From Bicyclus anynana (taxonomy: Eukaryota; Arthropoda; Insecta; Lepidoptera; Nymphalidae), in contig NC_069109.1 of the NCBI RefSeq assembly GCF_947172395.1, positions 2,698,897 to 2,762,896 on the forward strand: DNA of 64,000 nt. The letters run 5' to 3'. Positions 24,901 to 39,900 of this stretch are shown in pieces. The translations under genes and the position numbers were made by a program. The notes beneath the pieces were generated by a model. It was not told the origin of the DNA, did no database searches, and was given only the letters and a program-made list of their open reading frames with translations. The stretch's first letter is position 1. Each line of letters begins with the position of its first letter.

Positions 24901-27900
24901 ATATTTCCGCATGTTTATTATAAAACTAGCGGACGCCCGCGACTTCGCCCACCCTTATTAATCCGGCCCTATCGCAAAATACCTTGTAATTATAGACTCC
25001 CTACAGTCTGAGTTTTATTGCATAAAGTTCTTTTTCTTCCGCGTGTAAATCGATGTAAGCTTTAAACTCTTATTCCACCCCCTTTCTATTTATATTTTCG
25101 CATGTTTTATATAAAACCCGCGACTTCGTCCACCCTTAAACCTCTTTAATCCAGTCCCATTGCAAAATCCGTTCTTAGCGGACACCTTGTAACTATAGAC
25201 TACCTCCCTACCAAATTTCATCTTTGTACGTCAAAAGGTTTCCGAGATTTTGTGATTTCGTGACCTTTCGCATTCAAATAGATACCTATTAGTCCAATAA
25301 TCATTTAAAAAAAATGTCATTCAAAAAAGGGCGATTAAATATAAAAAAAACTTCAACCTTTTATAAGAGAATTTTGAAAAATCTCGAATTTAATTATTTT
25401 TTAATATTTACATTAATTCCATACAAACTTTCAACCCCTATTTCACCCCCTTCTAATTTTATTTGCAAGACAAAAAGTATCCTATAAATTCATTTAGTAG
25501 TTTCATTTTATTTAAATTCATTTAGTGATTCGTTTCATTTCAATTCATTTAGTAGTTTGAGCGTGATACCTGGTCAACAAAAACAAGGACAGACAGACAG
25601 ACATACGAAAAAAAAATATTTTTAGCATCAGTATCGATTACATGCCCTCCAATAAAAATTATCAAAATATTGTCAATGTACAAAATTTTACATATGTTGC
25701 CCTTTGCCCTTGACTACAATCTCACCTGATGGTAAGTGATGATACAATCTAAGATGGAAGCGGGCTAACTTGTTAGAAGGATGAAATCCACATTTTCGGT
25801 GTCTACACGACATCGTACCGGAACGCTAAATCGCTTGGCGGTACGTCTTGTATAGATAGTAGATGTAGGTTTATTAATGAGCTCCATTGATATTATTCTA
25901 CAAGGAACACAACAATACAATGGAAAATTACTGAAACGATATAAAGCAGTGAAGTGTAAAACCCGTAGGTACGTGCAAATAGAACATATCTACCGAAAAA
26001 TGTGCTCTTATCTATGGTACAGCATTGACAGATTACAATTTGATGATAACAGCAAAGCCTTGTATGAACACAGATGTATTGCGCATGTCATGTTACCATT
26101 GATATATGTAGAATTTATTTATACATGGCATGGTAGCGTGCCTTGGAGGGGTCCTGTGTCTTAATTAGTTGGGGGGTCCAAATGAACGGTAAAGATTTCT
26201 CACAAAAGAAACAAAAATGCATGATGAAATAGTAGATTTTTATTTTTATACAAGGGGCTAAAACGACCCATTATATACGAGGTATTATTAGGGACCGAGA
26301 CGTAAGGCGAGGGCCACTAAATAGAAACCGAGAGTTTATTATGGGTTTAGCCCCGCGTGTTACACTCTGCTTTTCACTACGATTGCGAGAAAATAAAATA
26401 ATTTAATGTTTTATTTTAATTAAAAGTTAAATGTACGAACTTAGAAAAATTTATGTTATGAGAGTTATTTTTACCCGGTAACTTAATTTCCGACTGCTGT
26501 GAAGATGAATAATAAGTATGTGAGGTAAACATAGGAGTTATTAGTAGTAAGTGAATCAACTCGTTGTTCTTTTCTCCACCTTTAAAATTTTTCGTAGGTA
26601 TTTAATTTGTAGGTTCGTTTTGTTCCATCTTTAAATTAGGGTCACCATTCTCAATAGATGAAGACATAACAATTAATGTTGCGAAATATGTAAATTACGG
26701 TCACGAATTCACAATGAATTTCTTAAAAAATTAAAAAATCAAGTATGGATTATTCACAGCAAATTGTTTTTTATTTTATTTTTCTTTACTAACATAATTT
26801 ATTCCCATAAAGAAAAGGCAAAGGTATTACACGGTAAACTTTGTCTTCAAATCTCGCTCTTTAAATTCGCAACTCAATAAAAATCAAATAAAAAAATACC
26901 GCATTCCACAGACAAGAACGCTGCATTTTATTCCAATTTCATGTTTTATTTTTATCCTCAGGACCTTACCTGTGGCTCATCAATCAGGACCTTACCTGTG
27001 GCTCAAACCAAAAGAAGAAGAAGAAGGGCCTTACCTACGATGATTCTATTTACGAATAAAACCTCCTTCGTTATAAAGTAGGCTAGTACTTGGCTAGTAC
27101 TCGTAACAGACAGAAATTAAAAAACAATTTTTTAGCCCCTAGTGGCTGAAATGCTTGTTTAGCCCCGCTGTGGAGTCGTAATATGACAATTTTTTTGAGC
27201 AGAGGAGTATGGCATTTTTTGCATTATCTACTAATCACCCCCTGATAGTTATTTTGGAAATATATTTCATGTACAGGATTGACCTCTCTACAGAGCTGTA
27301 CACCCTTTCTTTTTAAGGGTTACAGACAGACATGCTGGCATTAGGGTAGGGTAATGTCTGTAACTTTTATATTCGAATACATTTATTTTCTTTCTTTTGT
27401 TATCACCATGAATGTAAGACTCACCTTCGTTCATCGCCATGTCCATGAGCTGCAGGTCCTCGTCGTTGAGGATGGACTGCAGGAAGCCATCTTGGTTCGG
27501 CGGCGCCATCTCGGCGGTGGTATTCTGTAAAGACACAAAGTCTTAATTCCCATTTTTTTTTCGACAACCCTTAGGCCACAGGAACAACAGTTAGGCCGTA
27601 AGGCCCAGCCCTTAGAGGAGCTGGAAGAAAATGATCGGGGGAGAAAGATCCCCCACGCCTTATCCGGGCAAGGTGGCTATGTTTATAGTTCACATATTGT
27701 AAAATGTCATGTTTAATGTAAGGAAGCTAAAAATGTATGAATTTTCATCTAATTACGATAAAAGAATTTTAATAGATTTTGAAAGGTTGGCGAAAGCGGG
27801 AGTCGGAACACTCTGAAGTGTCTTACACTTTTACATTTATATTGATTAAAACTATTATTTTATAAGATGGTTGTAAAAAAAATATTGACATTTTACAGAA

Positions 27901-30900
27901 CGGGAATCAAAAGAAAAAGGTGCATTTTATTAACAAAATAAGTCGTTTGCAAAAACGCCTTGTCGTATTTATGAAGCAATCACACAGTTGTATGTCAGGA
28001 TATTTTTCACATCTATACTAATATTAAAAAAGCTGAAGAGTTTATTTGATTGAACGCGCTAATCTCAGGAACTACTGGTCCGATTTGAAAAATTATTTCA
28101 GTATTAGATAGCCCATTTATCGAGGAAGTCTATAGGCTATATAGTATTCCCGTATTCATATGGGAACGGGAACTACGCGAGTTAAACCGCACGGCGTCAG
28201 CTAGTTTGCGTATCAATAAGGTACCTACTAATTTAATTATATCTTTTTTCCCTGCTTTTTAAGGCTGCTTACAATTAGCTTTTTTCTTAGTTTAATCACG
28301 ATAAACAACAATTAATGGGTTTCCATTATGTACGCTACTTCTATCTGCTAGTCCCAAAATACATGCAATCTCGCCATTCTCCTTTAATAATGTTATTTAT
28401 TTTACAAACATCAAATCAATCTTTAATTTTTATATATTAATTAGTTAATATTGACCTTATTTACCCGAATCTATACTAATATCATAAAGCTGAAGTTTGT
28501 TTATTTGAACGCGCTAATCTCAGGAACTACTGCTCCGATTTGAAAAACTCTTTCAGTGTTAGATAGCCCATTTACCAAGGAAGGATATAGACCAGTTAGT
28601 GTCTCATAAAAATCAATATATTCAAACCTAGTCATCATCCCCATTACCTGATAATAGAGCCCATCATGGTGTTGAGGATGATGAGCTGCCTCCACCTTGT
28701 AGGCCCCCTCCAGCGGAGCAGATGCGCCTGCAACAAAGTTACAAAATTAGCTTCTTGGGCACACGAACAAAATATTTATTAATAGTAGGAGAGCCGGAGA
28801 GGGGTTTTTTGCAGTTACTCGAGCGCGGCAGATGAACATAAGGGAGTATACCTTGCACGTTGTTCAGTACCTTCACCAAGAATGAGCCCTTAATATTATT
28901 GAGAACGTTTAGGACAACCAAAAAAAAATTACTTTAGTAATACTCAACCATCAGATAAGACTAAGGTAGGTTCTGATCTAAAAGATGTGTGTTTCGAAAA
29001 TCTGACGATTTGAGCATTCAGCAAATACCTGCAACTTGCTTGATGTCGTCAGTCCACCTGGTGTGGGGTCGACCAACACTGCGCTTTGTAGTCAACGTTA
29101 GTTGTCAACGTCCTTTGACTCTTCGAACTATGTGCCCCGCCCATTGCCACTTCAGCTTCGCAACTCGTTGAGCTATGTCGGTGACTTTCGTTCTTCTTCG
29201 GATCTCCTGATTTCTGATTCGATTCACGCAGAGTAAATCGTTGTCTTGATTAATTTTATTAGAATGATGTTATCACAATAACCCTGCATATTGACTTAAA
29301 ATAAATGAATTATTATTTATATCCTCACCATAAGGCTCGTGCGGTTTCTCCGGCGCCGGCGGTATCGCTGCGTGGTAGTTGGGAGCGTAGCCTGCTGCAG
29401 CGCCGTGGCTGTTGACAACAAACAACTGTTATTATTGTAAAGTTACAAAGAAATCCAGTGCCGGATTAAATGTTACAAGTTTAGATTACAGGTAGTGTTA
29501 ACATTCATTATTTATGTTATTGTAGAGGGGAGCTATCAGTGTTGGTATAAATAAGAGGGTATTTGACGACTTGAGTTCAGTTGTTTGTTAGGCAGCGTGG
29601 ACACCGTCACGCTGCTAGTCGCCTTAGTGATTTTGTGCAAGCGCAGTAAAAATCAGTTAATAAGGCCCCTAGCGTGAGCCCCGGGCAGCGATAGCCCACG
29701 CTATGCCACTGTTGGCAATAGCATATAGTGTAGTTTCAGCATTATGGTCAAAACTCATTATTACGCCTCGCTTACACACCACTTGCCGCGTGCGGTCACA
29801 ACGCGCCTACGTCACTTCCGATGTCCGAGAGCTAGTAGGTTTTTTAGTGTATTTCAGATAAGTTGAAAGCTTGTCCTATACCTTTTCTATGCTAGCTTAA
29901 CTAGAGAGCAGAAATCTACGATGTTTTTTCGTGCAAAATTGACATAAAATATCCTTCAGGCAATCTGTATTTTTTATACTTTACAATTGAACATTTAAAC
30001 TAAAATAAATAAGTGACTCAAATATCTACTTGAAAGTATCCATCAGCTCTCGGAATATACGAAATGACGTTAGGGCCGAGTGGACGGCGAGGTGATACGT
30101 AGCTACGTGTAATTGGCGATAGATCAGTCTTGACCTTTATGCGGCAGTTTCATAGGTATTTTATATGTATATGCCACTCACCTGATGTTGTGCGGGTGCG
30201 GATGCGCGTGCGGATGCGGATGCGCGTGCGGATGCTGGTGGTAGTGCTGGTACTGGTCCGGCGGGTGCGGGATGGTCAGCAGCGAAGCCAGGTCCTGCCA
30301 GCGCTGCTCCACCGACATGGAGCGCATGAGCGACTGGAACAAGATAACACGGGTGCTGAGATGGTGATAACAAATTTGTAAGAATTTTAGAAATTTGGAT
30401 ACAAAAATAGCTTTATTCAATGCATTGGCGAGAAGCGTTCTTAAATACGGATCGGTTGCATGGAATCCTTACTATAACATACATTTAAGAGCGCGATGCG
30501 CGTCGGTACGATATGGATAAAATTCGAAGCGCAAACGAGACGCCGAATTATGACTTTCACGTGAGTGAAAAGCACGGAGTGATTGACGCGCGACGCAAAT
30601 TTGAGCGCCAAAACAATTTTTACCTAATTGCAAGTAAATTAAACAACATAACGAAAAACAAAATGGCCATGGTCAGGATATATACCTAATTTTCTATACA
30701 AAACAAAAATTTAAGAAAATAAGTTTGCTATTCCTGAGATTGAAAGCAAAATGTGAGCAAAACATGTATTTTTCAAAATAATAAACTATCGAGAAAAGTT
30801 TTACAAATTGTGTATTTTGTATAGTCATAACGAAGCTAACACTTTGAAATATCATTTACCCAAATATCAGGCTCCTAACTTTTCCAGAATCTGAGATCCA

Positions 30901-33900
30901 GAACCATTTGTAACCACCAAATTACATATTGCACACTCTTAATGAGAATATAACGAATTCAAAAACATATATGATCTATTATATAAAATTTCATTACCAC
31001 CACGCTGGCCCAATGCGGATTGGCAGACTTCACACACGCAGAGAATTCTCTGGTATGCAGGTTTCCTCACGATGATTTTCCTTCGCCGTTTAAGACACGT
31101 GATATTATTTTTTTAAAATACACATAACTGAAAAGTTAGCGGTGCACGCCCCGGACCGGATTCAAACCTACAACCTCCGGAATCGAAGGCAGTATATCTA
31201 ATACTAGCGGACGCCCGCGACTTCGTCCGCCCTTAGACCTCTTTAATCCAGCCCTTACAGTAGTATCGCTGTACAAATGGAGTAACTTCTCCCGTTTTCT
31301 CAACATTTCCCTTCACAGCTCTGCTCCTATTGATCGTAGCGTGATGAAAAGTATACTATAACCTGCCCAGGAGTATGAAGAATAATTGTACCAAGTTTCG
31401 TTAAAATCCGTCGGGTAGATTTTGTTTCTATAACGAACATACAGACGAAAATATTAATGATTGCATTTTTAGCATCAGTATCGATCACTAATCACCCCCT
31501 GATAGTTATTTTGGAAATATATTTCATGTACAGAATTGACCTCTCTACAGATTTGTTATACAGAAATATAAATAGAAATTTATTTTACTAGGTGGTCCCT
31601 TAAACGTAGGTCTAAAATTAACACTATTACGGAAAATTATACGAAAAAAAAAGACAACATTGTACAGTGTACATGGAAGTTTGAACACGCGTGACTTTCT
31701 TTGGTCAGTAAATATTTGTTGTGTCAACACTCGAATTGTACGCAGGTTTTACTTCTGCCTGTGGATTTGAACGTATGATTTCATTAACGGTGTTTGAGAT
31801 AGGCTCGTAATACGCCATTTTGTCGTCAAAACCATACGACACGACAATTTTGACCGACTTCAAAAATGGAGGTGGTTTTCAATGGGGATGATGACTAGGT
31901 TGGAATATATTGATTTTTATAATAAATTCGGATAAATAAGGTCAATGTTAACAACTAATTTATACATAAAAAGCAAAGATTGACTGGATATTTGCAAAAT
32001 AAATAAAATTATAAAATTTCAAAATCTAATAAAAATCTTTTATCGTAATTAGATAAAAATAATACAGTTTTAGCTTTCTTACATTAAATGTGACATTTTT
32101 CAATAAATCAACTGTTAATAGTTGATTTATTGAAAAATGTCACATTTAATGTATAAACGCACAAATAACAAAGATATTAGTAATTTTGTTTGAACGCCCA
32201 TACAAATCTAAAGATTATGTGCCTACGACGTCATTAATTCGTACCATTTTGTATAGGGCGTTTTTCAGGGATCCGCGGCAACGTCGCAAATCTGACCTTT
32301 TAAATCCCTGTAGCTCCGAAAGTAATGATCGCGGACACGATGTTACTTTGACTCGTGCTCAACAGTGAGCCGAGTATTGTTAATAAGGACTCTAACAAGT
32401 CAGCACATCTTAAAGCTGTGTTATCCGTAACACATAAGTAGGTAAGAAATCGATCAATATTTCATTGAAATTAAACAAAAAGTCGTCAATTGTAAAAGGA
32501 TTTCAATCAAACGCCAGTTACAGATACGAAAAACGATATTTTTCACAACTACCTGCGAGATTACGCGCACGACAAACAAATTTTATGATGACAAACACAC
32601 ACAGACACACACAAACACAAATAATGGTGACCCTTTTCAGATATTATTAGGGCAAGTTTACACTAACTCAATGGGGATGATGACTAGGTTTGAATATATT
32701 GATTTGTATGATACATTCGGGTATATAAGGTCAATGTTAACTAATTTATACATAAAAAGCAAAGATTGTCTGGATATTTGCAAAAAAAATGAGATTGGCT
32801 GGATATTTGAAAAATAAATAAGATTATAAAATTTCAAAATCTATTAAAATTAATTAATCGTAATTAGATGAAAATTCATACAGTTTTAGCTTCCTTACAT
32901 TAAATGTGACATTTCTTAATAAATGAAACATAAACGCACAAATAACAAACATATTAGTAATTTTGTTTGAACGTCCATACAAATCTAAAGATTATGTGCC
33001 TACGACGTCATTAATTCGTACCATTTTGTATGAGGCGTTTTTCAGGGAACCGCAATAGTGCCGTAAATCTGACCCTTTAAATCCCTGTAGCTCCGAAAGT
33101 AATGATCGCAGATACCCTGTTACTTTTACAAAATTGCTTTACTATTAGCATACTCTTAATGTCATCATGCCTAGGCACATTTTAAGATCTATTAACAAAA
33201 GAAAATATTATTGACTTGTTCCTTAAACATTTTTAATTGATTTGCGGTAAAGAATATAACCCCAGAGTTATGGGAAATACACCCGAGCATCCTGTATATA
33301 TATGAAAAGTCAAGTTGTACTATTTGGTAGAGACCAGCAAGAAGACCTTCATACCAATCAAAACACGCCCTAAGGGCAACGTAGGGTCAATAAACAAGAA
33401 AGTCAAACGTGAGATATGTCGTCTTATATTGATCCTATTTACATAAACTTATTAATTATGCGAATATTTTTATTTTCGAAACATAAAAATTAACTGCTCT
33501 ATATGACGGAATATATCTATACTAATATTATAAAGCTGAAGAGTTTGGTTTGTTTGATTGAACGCGCTAATCTCAGGAACTACTGGTTCGATTTGAAAAA
33601 TTATTTCAGTGTTATATAGTCCATTTTTATATAGTCCATTATGTATTATTATGTATTATTGCTTAATATTTATGTATTTAAATTACTTAACTTTTCTTAT
33701 TTTTGTGTGCGTATACCCGAATCGGTGCTTACGTTTTTTTTTTTTCTCTTCCACAGTGGTTGTCTGGAAGAGATCGCTCTTTAGCGATAAGACCGCCATT
33801 TGTACATTAGTTTCTAAGTGTTATTATAAGTTATTGTTTATTTTTGTTTTTAATGTACAATAAAGTATATTTCTTCTTCTTCTTCTTCTTCCATTTATCG

Positions 33901-36900
33901 AGGAAGGCTATATGCTATATATTATCCCTGTATTCCTACGGAAACGGGAACCACGCGGGCGAAACCGCGCGGCATCTACTAGTCTTGATTATATAGTTAT
34001 TAAGCTCAATAAACGTCATTGTCATGAAATATTTGTTTTACATGCATTTAAAGTTATTATACCTGTTATTCTACTCGGCAACTTGGTCGGCCAACTAAAA
34101 GTTGCCAGTGAGCTCTTAGACTACAAGCGTGCGTCAAAGTGGAGAGAAATAGACAAAATATCGCCCAACAGCGGCGTAAAACAATAATTAACATGTGGCA
34201 GATCCCGTTTGCACCCGTGCAACTGTACATACATCTTAGACTACAAGCGTGCGTCAAAGTGGAGAGAAATAGACAAAATGTCGTCCAACGGCGACGTAAA
34301 ATAATTAACATGTGACAGATCCCGTTTCCACCCGTGCCACTGTACATACATCTTAGACTACAAGCGTGCGTCAAAGTGTAGAGAAATAGACAAAATGTCG
34401 TCCAACGGCGGCGTAAAATAATTAACATGTGACAGATCCCGTTTCCGCCCGTGCCACTGTACCTACATCTTACACTACAAGCGTGCGTCAAAGTGAAGAG
34501 AAATAGACAAAATGTCGTCCAACGGCGGCGTAAAACAATAATTAACATGTGACAGATCCCGTTTCCGCCCGTGCCACTGTACATACATCTTAGACTACAA
34601 GCGTGCGTCAAAGTGGAGAGAAATAGACAAAATGTCGTCCAACGGCGACGTAAAATAATTAACATGTGACAGATCCCGTTTCCACCCGTGCCACTGTACA
34701 TACATCTTAGACTACAAGCGTGCGTCAAAGTGTAGAGAAATAGACAAAATGTCGTCAAACGGCGGCGTAAAATAATTAACATGTGACAGATCCCGTTTCC
34801 ACCCGTGCAACTGTACATACATCTTAGACTACAAGCGTGCGTCAAAGTGAAGAGAAATAGACAAAAAGTTGTCCAACGGCGGCGTAAAACAATAATGGGG
34901 ATGATGACCAGGTTTGAATATATTGATTTTTATGATACGTTCGGGTCAATAGGGTCAATGTTAACTAATTTATACATAAAAAGCAAAGATTGTCTGGATA
35001 TTTGCAAAAAAAATGAGATAATAAATTTCAAAATCTATTAAAAATATTTTATCGTAATTAGATGAAAAATCATACAGTTTTAGATTCCTTACATTAAATG
35101 TGAAATTTTTTAATAAATGAACTATAAGCATAAACGCACAAATAACAAAGATATTAGTAATTTTGTTTGAACGCGCATACAAATCTAACGATCATTACAT
35201 TGCCTATGACGTCATTAGTCCGAGCCATTTTGTATGGGGCGTTTTATAGGGATCCGCGGCAGCGCCGCAAATCTGACCCTTTAAATCCCTGTAGCTCCGA
35301 AAGTAATGATCGCAGAAACCCTGTTCCTTTAACAAAATTGCTTTACTATTAGCATACTTTTAATTTATATACAATTTAAAAACCTGTCATCATCCCTATT
35401 AACATGTGACAGATCCCGTTTCCGCTCGTGCCACTGTACATACATATACATACACACAAGCACTTGTCCGTGTGTTTGTCAAGCGTTGTGCCAACACGGG
35501 GATTTCACCTCGTTCGCGAAACGGTTTTGTCGAGTGTTAGTTCAACTTAACTGTTACTTATTTTCGAGTGGTTTAACTTAACGCGGATTTTTAAAACGAC
35601 TGTTTTTAAAGACCCCTCCGGCTTGGTGATGTTTTAGTTTACGACACAGAAGACTAGGGTTCGGTTATTTTTTTTTTATTCTTTACAAGTTAGCCCTTGA
35701 TTACAATCTCAGCTTATGGTTAGTGATGATGCAATCTAAGATGGAAGCGGGCTAACTTGTTAGGAGGAAGATGAAAATCCACACCCCTTTCGGTTTCTAC
35801 ACGACATCGTACCGGAACGCTAAATCGCTTGGCGGTACGTCTTTGTCGGTAGGGTGGTAATTAGCCACGACCGAAGCCTCGTGATTTTTAAAACGACTTT
35901 TTTAAAGACCCCTCCGGCTTGGTGATGTTTTAGTTTAAGACACAGAAGTCTCGGGTTCGGTTTTTTTTTTACAAGTTAGCCCTTAATTACAATCTCAGCT
36001 GATGGTTAGTGATGATGCAATCTAAGATGGAAGCGGGTTAACTTGTTAGGAGGGGGATAAATATCCACACCCCTTTCGGTTTCTACACGGCATCGTACCG
36101 GAACGCTAAATCGCTTGGCGGTACGTCTTTGTCGGTAGGGCGGTAACTAGCCACGGCCAACAGCCAAAATATATTATGTAGATATTTTTATTTTTTTTTG
36201 GAATTTTCGTTTTTTGGCTGAGTTTATTGTGGGTTCTTTTCGGACATACGCGCTTTGTGGCCCTCGTAACTTTAAAATAGTAAAAAAAAAGTATAAGCAC
36301 ACAATGGTACAATGACACAAGAAAATACAAAAAAAAAGTAACATTAAAATAGAATAGACAAAATAAACGATAGTGTTTCGAATTTGTCATTTTCTTACTT
36401 TTCCTAAATTGGTTCATGTTGTTTCTATTCAAAACCTAAAATTAGCGTTTGTTAATACATAAAGCCAATTCGAATATACTAGTATTTGCAGACATTCGGT
36501 TGTTCTTCCCCACTTTCACCCCCCACAACTTTTAAACGGCTCAACCGATTTTCATCAAACATGTCTAAGAACACCCGCACATAAGTCACCTTTCATACAA
36601 AACTAACTAAATTGAAATCGCTTCATCCGTTGGGAGGTATGGTACCACAGACAGACAGACACGTCAAACTTATAACACCCTTCTTTTTGCGTTGGGAGTT
36701 AATAAAAGAAAGCATATTATGAGAAGTCACGTCCCCAACAATGAAACGGTCAATTAAATTATAACTAATATAGCCTCAATAGCTCAACGGTAAGAGCGGT
36801 CGGATTCATCACCGAGGGGTGGTGGTTCGATCCCCGCATCGTTGGTCTATTGTAGCACCCAGCATCCACTCCTAGCACAGTCTTTCCCGACTAGTTGGAG

Positions 36901-39900
36901 GCGAATTTTGGCCATATCATAAAAAGAAACCATAACATACCATAATATACACAACATACAGTAATACCTACCATAAAACATAGAACGTTGTGGTTACATT
37001 GGAATAGAATAGACAAAATAAACGGTAGTTTTAGAATTTCTCATTTTCTTATTTTTATTCAATTGGTCCATGTTATTTCTATTCAAGAATTTAAATTATC
37101 GCATGTTAATACAAAATGCTTTTTATTAATAACAAATAAAATAATGTCAAGTAAACACTTTACACAACGGAAGCAAAACCACGACACGCGATATGTTTAT
37201 TTTGTGAATTAAATAAAATAAACTTAACTTGTAAAATAAACTTAAAATGGCTTTTCGTAAAGTACTTAACGTCTGAAGGGGTATTAACACACATATCCGC
37301 ATGCATTTGCGATAATTCTATTATGCTAAGAGAACTTTCTGGTGAGACTGATAGCCTAGTGGATATGACCTCTGCCTTCGATACGAAGGACGTAGATTCG
37401 AATCCGGTCCAAATTTTCAGTTATTAAGAAATTAATTATCGTGTATAGACTCAAACGGAAACGTAAAGGAAAAACATAGCGAGGAAACCTGCTTGCCTGA
37501 GAATTTTTCCAATCCGCATTTGGCCAGCGTGGACTAAGGGCCTAACCCCTCTCATTCTGAGAGGACACTCGTGCTCAATAGTGAGCCAGCCAGTGAAAAA
37601 GACTTTCTGGTACACAGAATTCAGAAACAAATTTATAAGCCCTCGACATATCGGGTAAATAGAAATAGACAAATTTCAACCAATAGCAGCGCAACTAGAA
37701 ACACCAATATCTCTTTCATTGCGTTGGGACGATATTTGTCGATACTTCAACGAATTTTATCGATATTTTGTCTATTTATCTGCGCTTGGTCGCATGCTAG
37801 GCTTACAGGACGCATCCGGTGAAACCGTCAACTAGTTCGCTGATAAAGATGATAAAAATGGCACTCGGGGACTGCCGCGGTAAAGCTTATAATTATTTAT
37901 TTTATTTAATGAAAACCTTATAACACTAAATTGATAATAACATATTACAAAAATAATGTCACATAAATCTAACAACAAAAATAATAAATAAATTAAAAAA
38001 AAATGTTTTTACGTTGAGCTGGAGTGGATTAATAAGTTTTGTCCCTTAATTTCACATCACTTGTCCAGTTAATTCGATATGATAACGTCGAAATGTGTTA
38101 CCTTGATGCACGGCTTGTGTGTTAGGTTTATTTTCGTTACGGAATTTCTTAATTCGGTCCCCGCGGTAGCGCGATGAAAGCTATGCAATCTATACTAATA
38201 TTACAAAGCTGAAGAGTTTGTTTGTTTGATTGAACGCGCTAATCTCAGGAACTACTGGTCCGATTTGAAAAATTCTTTCAGTGTTAGATAGCCTCAGACC
38301 AGTTATTGTACAGGACCTGCCTCGCTAGACATTACTTTTCTGTCAAAGTATATGATCAATGATCTAATGCGATTAATAAGACTCTCTCTATAGTATCGAT
38401 GTTTCATAGTTGTTATCGTGTCCGTCGGTTAAAGAGCTCCGTAAAATATTTTTTTTTGTAGTAGAATGGTGTTAAAAACGGGCAAAACTTCTTGTTTAGT
38501 TTATGATATATACCAAATCTAAGATCGTTTTCCTCAGAAAATGGCAGAAACTTTTCTTCGTGACTTTGGGTACGATACTGGTCCTTCTATAATTGGTCTG
38601 AGTAGATAGCCCATTTATCGAGGAAGGCTATATGCTTATATAACCCTACCACGCGGGTGAAACCACGCAGCATCTACTAGTAGCATAATATGCTGTCAAG
38701 TGTGTGTAGTCCCTTAAGGCGAAACGGTTGCGGGCGAGTTTTATTGAAGTGTCAATTAGACGAAAGCATTTGACACAGTATGGTAATAGCTTAACAGTGT
38801 TAAAAGTGCGACGCATATTAACAAATTTCACAAATCGGTCAAGCCCTTCATTGGAATTTTAATTTTATGACATCAATCTACCGACTTCATGAAAGGAGCT
38901 TCTATATCAGACCATCAGTAACATAAAATTGAAAAAAGAAACCCCCGAAAGTCATAATAAATTACACCCTCGATCAAGTCGTCATCATCAAAGTCAAATC
39001 ATGTTTTTTGGCTGGTGGGAGGCTTTGGCCGTGGCTAGATACCACCCTACCGGCAAAGACGTCAAGCGTTCCGGTACGATGTCGTGTAGAAACCGAAATG
39101 AGTGTGGATTTTCATCCTCCTCCTAACAAGTTAGCCCGCTTCCATCTTAGACTGCATCATCATTTACCATCAGGTGAGATTGTAGTCAAGGGCTAACTTG
39201 TAAATAATAAAAAAACACTGTTATTTTGAATATTTAACCGACTTCAAAAAAAGGAGGAAGTTCTCAATACGACGCGTATGTTTCTTTTTTTTTAATGTTT
39301 AATTACTGTCATACTTACTACTACCAGTACTTCATAGCTTCGTCATTTCTTAAGCAATTTTGAATTTTTTTTTGTTTGAATAAATAAATAATAATATAAA
39401 TAAATAAATAAATATACTTAAACAATACACATCACTATCTAGCCCCAAAGTAAGCGCAAGTATACAGAGTAGCTTGTGTTATGGGTGCTAAGATAGTTGA
39501 TATTATAATATTAATATACATTTATATACTACATATAAATACTTATATAATGAATAAATACACACAGACACTGGAAAACACCCATGCTCATCACACAAAT
39601 ATTTTCCAGTTGTGGGAATCGAACCCACGGCCGTGGATGCAGAAAGCAGGGTCACTGCCCACTGCGCCACGCGGCTGTCAAGTTGCGTCGGTTGAAAGGG
39701 TATATATACTTCTAGATTGGTCCCGTTTAATTTTCATGCAAATCTTTTCAGTAATTTTGTATTAAAATGAAAATAACGAAATTGCTCGTACTATGGCGCT
39801 TTCATTCACTACGCTAGGACACACTAAAAAAAACAGATAAATAAAATCTTTTAAAAATTAATTTCAACAGACTTCAAAATCACAAAAATTAATTAAAAAG

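Noticed and set aside
24644..26164. Plus-strand frames of 70-95 codons
   Set aside because: AT-rich, no domain, no splice or codon-use support; partly inside repeat sequence.
34066..34845. 259-codon open frame on the minus strand
   Set aside because: It is a read-through of the 117/120-bp satellite, repeating the same ~39 residues; no start context, no homology, and the satellite is interrupted by a transposon.
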